From Gellertiella hungarica (lineage in GTDB: Bacteria; Pseudomonadota; Alphaproteobacteria; Rhizobiales; Rhizobiaceae): a stretch of DNA of 64,000 nt. The notes beneath the pieces were generated by a model. The model did not search any database, was not told the DNA's origin, and worked only from the letters and a program-made list of their open reading frames with translations. The stretch is taken from the NCBI RefSeq assembly GCF_014197145.1, contig NZ_JACIEZ010000008.1:1-64000 (forward strand), read 5' to 3'. A program made the position numbers and the translations under genes. Of this stretch, positions 57,594-64,000 are shown piece after piece. Positions within the stretch are counted from its first letter, which is position 1. Every line of letters begins with the position of its first letter.

Positions 57594-58079
57594 ATGCGCG
57601 ATCCGTTTCGCAATCCCTTTCCGTCTGAAGATGCGGCCCGTCACCAGATCTGGGAGATGCTCGTCCCCCGTGACATCGATGCTTTCCTGGCGGCGGACTG
57701 GGCGGCCGTGGAAGGGGATTTCATCGCCGAAGGCTTTCTCGGCATCGATGCGGGGAAGCAGGTCAATCCGGATGGCTGGCGCCTCGCCTTTCCCACGCTG
57801 GAAGCCTATCGGGATGAATGGCTCCGGCAGGCAAGGGAATTTGCAACCCTCTCCTTCGCCGAGGATGCCCGCACGGCGATCTTCAACACCACGCGCCTCG
57901 AGGTCATAGAAATCACCGGCGAGGCGGCACTCGTGCGCAAGAAGTTCGATGGCGGCATTACCCGCAGCGATGGCACGCGAGACATCATGGCCTGGCAGAC
58001 ACTTTATTACTGCCGGCTCCATCAGGGCCGCTGGAAGATCTGCGGCTTCACCGGCTACCTTCCCAATCCGATGGGCTGA
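57594..58079 (+). CDS. NTF2-like (SnoaL-type) protein
   Basis: 161 residues. The alpha+beta cone fold is suggested by the helix IWEMLVPRDIDAFLAADWAAVEGDF, then ALVRKKFDGGI, QTLYYCRLHQGRWKICGFTG. There is no signal peptide. Such domains are enzymes (isomerases, dehydratases) or ligand-binding proteins. Its place as first gene before an M81 peptidase and a fold-III PLP enzyme suggests a catabolic role, but no catalytic residues can be assigned with confidence. Confidence 0.7.
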   Translation: MRDPFRNPFPSEDAARHQIWEMLVPRDIDAFLAADWAAVEGDFIAEGFLGIDAGKQVNPDGWRLAFPTLEAYRDEWLRQAREFATLSFAEDARTAIFNTTRLEVIEITGEAALVRKKFDGGITRSDGTRDIMAWQTLYYCRLHQGRWKICGFTGYLPNPMG

Positions 58080-58126
58080 GCCCGGACGGCCCACACCTGC
58101 AGCATGAACGGATAAAGGCTTCAATC

Positions 58127-59602
58127 GTGCGGATCTTCACGGCGGCGCTCGCGACCGAGACCAACACCTTCTCCCCGATCTGCATAGACAGGCGGGCTTT
58201 CGAGGCATCGCTTTATGCACCTCCGGGCACGCATCCGGAAACGCCTACCCTCTGTTCCGCACCGATCACGGTGGGAAGGCGGGTGTGCAGGGAGAAGGGC
58301 TGGACGCTGATCGAGGGGACGGCAGCCTGGGCCGACCCGGCGGGCCTCGTGAACCGGCAGGCCTATGAGGGCCTGCGCGACGAGGTTCTTGCCCAGTTGC
58401 AGGCAGCCCTGCCCGTCGACGCCGTCATTCTCGGCCTCCACGGCGCGATGGTGGCTTCCGGCTACGAAGACACCGAAGGCGATATCCTGGCCCGCGTCAG
58501 GGCGCTGGTGGGCCCCGACGTGCTGGTGGCCGCGGAGCTCGATCCCCACAGCCACCTCACCGCAAAACGCCTCGCCGCGGCGGATATCTTTGTCTACTTC
58601 AAGGAATTCCCCCACACCGATTTCGTCGACAGGGCAGAGGATCTCTGGCGGATTGCAGTGGACACGCTGGAGGGCCGGGTCAAGCCGGTGATGTCGGTAT
58701 TCGACTGCCGGATGATCGACGTCTATCCCACCTCGCGCGAACCGATGCGCTCCTTCGTCGACAAGATCCAGACCATCGAGAAGGAAGACCCGGACGTGCT
58801 TTCCATCTCGGTGGTCCATGGCTTCATGGCCGGGGACGTGCCGGAGATGGGCACCAAGATGCTCGTGGTGACGAATGACCATGCCGGCAAGGGAGACGCG
58901 CTTGCCCGCAGCCTCGGCCTCGAGCTCTTCGCCAAGCGCGGCACCTTCATCATGCCGCAGATCGACGAAAAGGCCGCGGTGGAACGCGCGCTTCGCGCCA
59001 CGCGATGGCCAGTGGTCATCGCCGACGTCTGGGACAACCCCGGTGGCGGAACAGCCGGCGATGCCACCGTTCTGCTCGCCGAACTGCTGGCGCGCGGGGC
59101 CGAGGGCGTGGCGATCGGCACCATCTGGGACCCGATGGCGGTCAGCATCTGCATGGCGGCAGGCGAAGGGGCTGAAATTCCCTTGCGATTCGGCGCCAAG
59201 TCCGCGCCGGGAACCGGCAACCCCATCGACGGTCGGGTGAAGGTGGTCAAGATCGTCGAAAATGCAGAAATGCGCTTCGGCGAAAGCTATGCCCCCTTCG
59301 GCGACTCGGCGCTGATCACGATGGGCGGCATCGAGATCATCCTGAACTCGACCAGAGCGCAGAGCTTCGACCCCAGCCTTTTCTCGGCGATGGGCATAGA
59401 CCCCACGTCACGCAGGATCCTGGTCATCAAGTCGACCAATCATTTCTACGCCTCCTTCTCCCGCATCGCTGCGGAGATCATTTACTGCTCCGCCGGAACC
59501 CCCTATCCCAACAATCCGGCAAAGACGCCCTATCAGCGGGCGCCCCGCACCATCTGGCCGATGGTGGAGGATCCGCACGGGCTCGAACGGAGGATGGGAT
59601 AA
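58127..59602 (+). CDS. M81-family metallopeptidase (MlrC/microcystinase-like)
   Basis: 491 residues from a GTG at 58127, with AAGG eight bases upstream. Family motifs: N-terminal RIFTAALATETNTFSP, the zinc-site segments ILGLHGAMVASGYEDTEGD and AELDPHSHLT, FKEFPHTDFVDRAEDL, and the C-terminal DVWDNPGGGTAGDATVLL. M81 members include MlrC, which cuts the linear tetrapeptide from microcystin; most members have unknown substrates. It starts 47 bases after the NTF2-like gene and one base before the PLP enzyme gene, so the two enzymes are likely a pair. Confidence 0.88.
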   Translation: MRIFTAALATETNTFSPICIDRRAFEASLYAPPGTHPETPTLCSAPITVGRRVCREKGWTLIEGTAAWADPAGLVNRQAYEGLRDEVLAQLQAALPVDAVILGLHGAMVASGYEDTEGDILARVRALVGPDVLVAAELDPHSHLTAKRLAAADIFVYFKEFPHTDFVDRAEDLWRIAVDTLEGRVKPVMSVFDCRMIDVYPTSREPMRSFVDKIQTIEKEDPDVLSISVVHGFMAGDVPEMGTKMLVVTNDHAGKGDALARSLGLELFAKRGTFIMPQIDEKAAVERALRATRWPVVIADVWDNPGGGTAGDATVLLAELLARGAEGVAIGTIWDPMAVSICMAAGEGAEIPLRFGAKSAPGTGNPIDGRVKVVKIVENAEMRFGESYAPFGDSALITMGGIEIILNSTRAQSFDPSLFSAMGIDPTSRRILVIKSTNHFYASFSRIAAEIIYCSAGTPYPNNPAKTPYQRAPRTIWPMVEDPHGLERRMG

Positions 59603-59603
59603 G

Positions 59604-60701
59604 ATGGACAACGCGACCTATCAGGAGATCGCACGCCCCGGACAAAGCGTGGAAGCCCTTTCCACCCCCCGTCCGATCATCGACGAGGACCGGCTGGCCG
59701 CCAATATCGCACGCGCTCAGGCCTACATGGACGCCCATGGCCTGCGGTTCCGCCCCCATATCAAGACCCACAAGATCCCCGCCCTTGCAGCCGAGCAGTG
59801 CAAGGCAGGCGCCCGGGGCATCAACTGCCAGAAGATCACGGAAGCGGAAGTATTTGCCGCCGCCGGCTTCCAGGACATCCTCATTACCTTCAACATCCTC
59901 GGGACGGAAAAGCTTGAACGCCTGGCGGCCCTCAACGACCGTATCGACGATCTGAAGGTCGTGGCTGACAGCGCCGTCACCATCGACGGCCTGTCGGCCA
60001 CCTTTGCGTCCCGAAAACCGCTGAAGGTTCTGGTGGAATGCGATACGGGAGCGGGCCGGTGCGGCGTGCAGTCGCCACAGGAGGCCGTCGCTCTTGCGCG
60101 GCGGATCGCCGAAGCGCCCGGTCTCGTTTTTGAAGGCCTTCTGACCTATCCGAAGCCCGGCGCTTATCAGGCCGTCCAGACCTTCCTCGAAGAGGCTCTC
60201 TCGAGGCTGGAGGCAGCAGGCATGTCCTGCCCCATCGTGAGCAATGGCGGTACGCCCAGCCTCTTCGAGGCGCATCTGGTCACCGCAGCGACGGAACATC
60301 GCGCCGGCACCTACATATTCAATGACAGGTCCATGGTCCGGGCGGGCCACTGCACCGAGGACGACTGCGCCATGCATGTTCTGGCAACCGTCGTGTCCCG
60401 GCCGACGCCGACGCGCGCGGTCATCGATGCCGGTTCGAAAGCACTGACATCGGACCTTCTGGGCTTCCAGGATTACGGAACGGTCGTGGGTTATCCGGGC
60501 GCTGCCATCACCGCGCTTTCCGAGGAACATGGCGTGATCGATCTCAGCGCGGCACAGAGGGGGCCTGATATCGGCGAGAAGATCCGCATCATTCCGAACC
60601 ACACCTGCGTCGTGTCCAACCTTTTCGACACGATGGTGTTTCATCGCGACGGGAAGGTGACCCGCGTCGAACCGGTGGCCGCCCGCGGCCTCGTCTGGTA
60701 A
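59604..60701 (+). CDS. Fold-III PLP enzyme of the D-threonine aldolase / D-serine dehydratase family
   Basis: 365 residues. An alanine-racemase-like N-domain holds the PLP Lys54 in RPHIKTHKIPAL; the phosphate site is in SNGGTPS and AGTYIFND. The C-domain metal site is His333-Thr-Cys335 (IPNHTCVV). From memory of the structures, His-x-Cys is found in eukaryotic-type D-serine dehydratase and His-x-Asp in D-threonine aldolase, so dehydratase activity is more likely than the usual aldolase label. It starts one base after the M81 gene. Confidence 0.85.
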   Translation: MDNATYQEIARPGQSVEALSTPRPIIDEDRLAANIARAQAYMDAHGLRFRPHIKTHKIPALAAEQCKAGARGINCQKITEAEVFAAAGFQDILITFNILGTEKLERLAALNDRIDDLKVVADSAVTIDGLSATFASRKPLKVLVECDTGAGRCGVQSPQEAVALARRIAEAPGLVFEGLLTYPKPGAYQAVQTFLEEALSRLEAAGMSCPIVSNGGTPSLFEAHLVTAATEHRAGTYIFNDRSMVRAGHCTEDDCAMHVLATVVSRPTPTRAVIDAGSKALTSDLLGFQDYGTVVGYPGAAITALSEEHGVIDLSAAQRGPDIGEKIRIIPNHTCVVSNLFDTMVFHRDGKVTRVEPVAARGLVW

Positions 60702-60780
60702 CGCAAGAGAAAAGGGAGAGACACGGCCTTCGCTGCCTCTCTCCCGTCACGGCACAGGGAGCCCTGCCGCGGAAATCCGA

Positions 60781-61920
60781 TCAGGCCGGCGCCCGCGCCG
60801 GCTCGAGAAGCTTCATGTCGATATCGGTAAGCGAGACGCGACGCTCGAAGGCCTCGCCATCCGCATCGAACAGATGGCAGTCGGCCGCACGGATACCAAG
60901 GGTCAGGGGCTCCTCGGCCCGAATGCCGACGCTGCCAGACAGGGTGGCGCAGAAATTTTCCCTTTCGCCATCCAGCGACGCGTAAGCGACCGTTTCTGCA
61001 CCGAGACGTTCGATCACCGTCGGCCGCACGGTAAGAGTGATGTCTCCGCCGGCGAGATCGATATGCTCCGGCCTGATGCCAAGGGTGAGGTTTTGTCCCT
61101 CCATGCCCGGGCGCGGCTCGACGGGAACCGTCATCCGCTGCCCCGCGTAATCGATGACAACGCCATCCGGACTCGCAGACACGCAGGTGACCGGCATGAA
61201 GTTCATCTTCGGATTCCCGATGAAGCCTGCGACGAAGAGATTGGCGGGCTTGTGATAGAGTTCGAGCGGCGCCCCCGTCTGGGCGATGCCTCCGGCATTC
61301 ATCACCACGATGCGGTCGGCCATGGTCATGGCTTCCACCTGGTCGTGGGTGACGTAGATCATCGTGGCCTTGAGCCGCTTGTGGAGCTTCGCAAGCTCGA
61401 TCCGCATGTCCGCGCGCAGGGCCGCATCGAGGTTCGACAGCGGCTCGTCGAACAGAAAGATCTTCGGTTCGCGCACGATTGCCCGACCGATCGCCACGCG
61501 CTGGCGCTGGCCACCGGACAGCATGCCCGGCTTTTGCTCCAGCCGCTGCTCCAGATGGAGAATGCGTGCGGCATCCTCGACCTTCTGCCGCAGCTTTCCT
61601 TCCTCCATGCCTTCCACCCGGAGCGGAAAGGCGATGTTCTCGAAAACCGTCATGTGCGGATAAAGGGCATAGGACTGGAAGACCATCGCGATGCCGCGCC
61701 TGACGGGCGGCAGGTCGTTGACCCTTACCCCATCGATGACGATGTCACCCCTTGTGGTGTCTTCCAGACCGGCGATCATGCGCAGCAAGGTCGATTTTCC
61801 GCAGCCGGACGGGCCGACGAAGACGACGAACTCGCCCTCCCTGACCTCGAGATCCACGCTCTTCAGCACCTCGAACTGGCCGAAAAACTTCTGCACCCGG
61901 TTGATGTTCAGCTGTCCCAA
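60781..61920 (-). CDS. Sugar ABC transporter ATPase (UgpC/MalK type)
   Basis: 379 residues from a TTG at 61920 (MGQLNINRVQKFF), with GGAG eight bases upstream; no ATG fits the conserved N-terminus. Walker A GPSGCGKST, Q-loop VFQSYALYPHMTVFEN, signature LSGGQRQRVAIGRAI, Walker B IFLFDEPLSNLDAALR, and a C-terminal TOBE/OB region (about 240-375). It energises the importer formed with the 62019 and 63275 products. Confidence 0.9.
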   Translation of the reverse strand: MGQLNINRVQKFFGQFEVLKSVDLEVREGEFVVFVGPSGCGKSTLLRMIAGLEDTTRGDIVIDGVRVNDLPPVRRGIAMVFQSYALYPHMTVFENIAFPLRVEGMEEGKLRQKVEDAARILHLEQRLEQKPGMLSGGQRQRVAIGRAIVREPKIFLFDEPLSNLDAALRADMRIELAKLHKRLKATMIYVTHDQVEAMTMADRIVVMNAGGIAQTGAPLELYHKPANLFVAGFIGNPKMNFMPVTCVSASPDGVVIDYAGQRMTVPVEPRPGMEGQNLTLGIRPEHIDLAGGDITLTVRPTVIERLGAETVAYASLDGERENFCATLSGSVGIRAEEPLTLGIRAADCHLFDADGEAFERRVSLTDIDMKLLEPARAPA

Positions 61921-61941
61921 TATCCCACTCCAGCGATACGC

Positions 61942-62004
61942 CGGGCTTTCTGCCCGATTGGGAAGGTGTGTGCCGCCCGGCAGGAACATGCCGGGCAGCA
62001 CACC
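61942..62004 (-). other. Two tandem stem-loops between sugar-binding-protein and ATPase genes
   Basis: First (minus-strand order): GCCCGGCA (61975-61982), GGAACA, TGCCGGGC (61989-61996), extended by GGTGTG (61965-61970) with CACACC (61999-62004), 14 bases after the binding-protein stop. Second: CGGGC (61942-61946), TTTCT, GCCCG (61952-61956). There is no strong U-run. Same layout as after the polyamine-type binding protein. Confidence 0.7.
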
Positions 62005-62018
62005 TCCGTCACACGATC

Positions 62019-63236
62019 TTACTTGAACTCTTCGATCTCCGCCGCAGCCTTCTTCAAGGCGTCGGCAGGCTCGGCCTGGCCGGTCACCACGGACTGTACC
62101 ATGGTGATCATCGAATTCTGGAAGTTCTTGTAGTCCGTGAAGAGCGGCTCCGGACCGCCGAAGGAAATGCCGTCGATGAACGGCTTCCAGTAGGGCTTTT
62201 CGGCCACCAGCTTGTCCACCTCGGGGCTCGGACGCAGCGGGGTCAGGCCTTCGGAAAGCTCGTATTCGAACTGCGGCTTCGGAGCCGTCAGGAACTTGGC
62301 GAGATCGATCGCCTTGTCTTCCACCTCGGTGCCCTTGAAGACCGCGAGGCTGTCGGTGATCAGCAGGGTGCCCGGACCCTTGGCATCGGGACCGAGCGGC
62401 AGGTTGGTGACGCCCCAGTTGATCTTGGTATCGGCCAGGCGCACGACCGCGCCGACCGAGGCCTGGATCATGGCCACCTTGCCATCGAGGAAGATGGCGC
62501 GGACCTCGTTCTGCTCGTAGGCGGTCGGGCCTTCCTCGGCATAGGGAACGATGTTCTTGAGGGCGGTCAGTGCCGCGAGGTTCTGGGGGCTGTCGAGCGT
62601 GATGTTGCCATCCTTGTCGATGACCGAACCGTTGTTGGTGTACACCCAGTGCAGGAACTGGTGCATGGTGTTGTCGAAGGTCTTTGCGACGACGCCGAAG
62701 CCGGGAATGCCCGTCTTCTCCTTGATGGTCTTTGCCATCTGCTGCTGCTCGTCCCAGGTCTTCGGCGGCGTTTCGGGATCGAGGCCGGCCTGCTTGAAGA
62801 GTTCCTTGTTCCAGTAAAGAGCCTTTGTGGAGAAGGCGACCGGAACGCCCCACTGTTGGCCCTCGAAGGTGACGGTATCCACGATGTTGGGATAATAGGC
62901 GCCCTTCTCCTCGTCGGTCATCGGGATCGGCACGATGAGGTCGTTGCTGGCAAATTCCTTCAGCGTGCGGGAGCCGACATAGGCGAGTGCCACCGGTGTG
63001 CCTGCGGCTGCAAGGGTCGTCACCTTGTCCTGGCACTGATCCCAGCCGACGACCTCGGGCTTCACCTTGTATCCCGGGTTCTTCGCCTCCCACTCATGCA
63101 TGGTTCGCTCCTGAACCGCATTCATGGTATCGCCGCAGACGATGAAGGAAAGCTCCTTGTCTTCCGCGAAGCCTGGTATGGCGGTGCTTGCGAGAAGCGC
63201 CAGGCTGCCGGCGAGGATGGTCATTGTCTTTGTCAT
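62019..63236 (-). CDS. Sugar ABC transporter periplasmic binding protein (family 1)
   Basis: 405 residues from the ATG at 63236, with AGGGGA eight bases upstream. Signal peptide MTKTMTILAGSLALLASTA ends near GFA (residue 23). SBP_bac_1 fold: MHEWEAKNPGYKVKPEVVGW, GVPVAFSTKALYWNKELFKQ, GLDPETPPKTWDE, IFLDGKVAMIQASVGA. It most resembles oligosaccharide or polyol binders; the ligand cannot be fixed. The adjacent D-amino-acid cluster is on the other strand, and a functional link is only possible. Confidence 0.9.
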   Translation of the reverse strand: MTKTMTILAGSLALLASTAIPGFAEDKELSFIVCGDTMNAVQERTMHEWEAKNPGYKVKPEVVGWDQCQDKVTTLAAAGTPVALAYVGSRTLKEFASNDLIVPIPMTDEEKGAYYPNIVDTVTFEGQQWGVPVAFSTKALYWNKELFKQAGLDPETPPKTWDEQQQMAKTIKEKTGIPGFGVVAKTFDNTMHQFLHWVYTNNGSVIDKDGNITLDSPQNLAALTALKNIVPYAEEGPTAYEQNEVRAIFLDGKVAMIQASVGAVVRLADTKINWGVTNLPLGPDAKGPGTLLITDSLAVFKGTEVEDKAIDLAKFLTAPKPQFEYELSEGLTPLRPSPEVDKLVAEKPYWKPFIDGISFGGPEPLFTDYKNFQNSMITMVQSVVTGQAEPADALKKAAAEIEEFK

Positions 63237-63274
63237 GTCAGTTCCCCTTGCTTTTTGAAGCTTTTGATTAAGGC

Positions 63275-64000
63275 CTATTGTTTCACGGCACCTGCGGTGA
63301 GGCCGGCGACGAGATATCGCTGCATCAGGAAAATGAGGATCATGGCCGGGGTTATGCCCACGAAGCTTGCGGCCATGAGCTCGTTCCACACCACTTCCTG
63401 CCGGCCGAAATAGGCAAACAGTCCGACAGGCAGCGGCATGTATTCGGTCTTGGAGTTGAAGGTCAGCGCGAAAATGAACTGCTGTGCGTAGGCGCCGATG
63501 AAGGTGGTGATGGCGACCACCGTGATGCCCGGCATGGCAATCGGCAGGATCACCCGGCGCAGCGTGTAGAAGTAGCTGGCGCCATCGACAAAGGCCGCCT
63601 CGTCCAGTTCCCGCGGGATGCGCATCATGTAGGTGCGCAAGAGCCAGATGGCGGAGGGAATGAGGAAGGCCACGCCGGGCACGATCATCGCGAAGTAGGT
63701 GTTCAGGACACCGAACGAACGCATCAGCCGGAACAGCGGAATGAGCAGAACGGCGCCTGAGAACATGTTGACGGCGAGGAATGCCCCCAGCAACGGCCCG
63801 CTGCCGCGAAAGTCGAACCGGGCAAAGGCGTAGGCCGCCGGCACCACCAGCACCAGCACGATGACGGTGACGACGGAGGAGATGAAGAAGGAATTGAAGA
63901 TGTACCAGCCGAAGCCGGGCACGCTCTGCCACATCGTCACATAGGCCCTGAAGGAGCCGTTTTCCGGCCAGAAACGGTAGGGCGACGAGAAGAGAAGTCC
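63275..64000 (-). CDS. Sugar ABC transporter permease (MalG/UgpE type), 5' end outside the window
   Basis: Partial: the frame stays open to base 64000 (SSPYRFWPENGSFRAYVTMW upstream of the internal GTG at 63940), and this upstream part is typical of the family, so the gene begins beyond the right edge. The visible 241 residues hold the inner-membrane domain with NSFFISSVVTVIVLVLVVP, the EAA loop EAAFVDGASYFYTLRRVILPI and a MalG-type C-terminus. It lies 38 bases ahead of the binding-protein gene. Confidence 0.9.
   Translation of the reverse strand, partial: GLLFSSPYRFWPENGSFRAYVTMWQSVPGFGWYIFNSFFISSVVTVIVLVLVVPAAYAFARFDFRGSGPLLGAFLAVNMFSGAVLLIPLFRLMRSFGVLNTYFAMIVPGVAFLIPSAIWLLRTYMMRIPRELDEAAFVDGASYFYTLRRVILPIAMPGITVVAITTFIGAYAQQFIFALTFNSKTEYMPLPVGLFAYFGRQEVVWNELMAASFVGITPAMILIFLMQRYLVAGLTAGAVKQ

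Noticed and set aside
60781-63093. Apparent 770-residue fusion of an unknown N-terminus to the sugar ATPase
   Set aside because: The upstream part is an out-of-frame reading of the binding-protein gene; the ATPase has its own GGAG box and TTG start at 61920.

Overview
The window is GC-rich, densely packed chromosomal DNA from an alphaproteobacterium, most likely in the Rhizobiaceae (Rhizobium, Agrobacterium, Ensifer or Shinella type). The evidence is the complete PhyR-NepR-EcfG general stress switch with HWE-family kinases, the rhizobial rhamnose locus (rhaRSTPQ, rhaK, rhaU, rhaDI), and the many binding-protein-dependent ABC importers. I see no rRNA or tRNA gene body, insertion sequence, phage gene or CRISPR array. 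A strong leftward sigma-70-type promoter at the left edge may serve an rRNA or tRNA operon outside the window. No gene-free stretch exceeds about 300 bases.

Layout. 0.2-9.9 kb is a general stress response (GSR) region. It holds small stress proteins, a BON-domain protein, a 3-methyladenine glycosylase, a small iron-permease-family protein, an FAD oxidoreductase, a large hybrid histidine kinase, and nepR-ecfG divergent from phyR plus an HWE kinase. Four sequences fit GGAAC-N16-(C/G)GTT and a fifth is a weaker match, so most of this region can be read as a local EcfG regulon. 9.9-12.4 kb holds a LacI regulator and an HI0933-type flavoprotein.

12.6-29.3 kb is a branched-chain amino acid catabolic island. 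One operon encodes a thiolase, a 3-hydroxyacyl-CoA dehydrogenase and the four branched-chain keto-acid dehydrogenase genes, and faces an Lrp-type regulator. A second operon (ivd, mccB, mccA, HMG-CoA lyase, methylglutaconyl-CoA hydratase) covers leucine. Between them lies a uxs-ugd pair predicted to make UDP-xylose. An orphan HWE kinase follows at 29.5 kb.

30.8-37.2 kb is a peptide/opine-type ABC importer, with permeases and ATPases divergent from an XRE-cupin regulator, the binding protein and a GAF protein. 37.3-48.2 kb is the L-rhamnose locus, whose two divergent operons meet at a 75-bp dyad-symmetric control region. 48.2-54.1 kb is a spermidine/putrescine-type ABC importer with an SDR and a divergent LuxR-type regulator.

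54.1-60.7 kb is a divergent catabolic cluster of uncertain substrate. One arm is RidA, RpiR regulator, SDR and MFS; the other is an NTF2-like protein, an M81 (MlrC-like) metallopeptidase and a fold-III PLP enzyme. The PLP enzyme carries a His-x-Cys metal site, which points to a D-amino-acid dehydratase and would explain the RidA partner. This is the least explained system here. 60.8-64.0 kb is a sugar-type ABC importer running off the right edge.

A recurring feature is that all four binding-protein genes are followed by one or two strong stem-loops before the next cistron, which suggests post-transcriptional setting of transporter stoichiometry.
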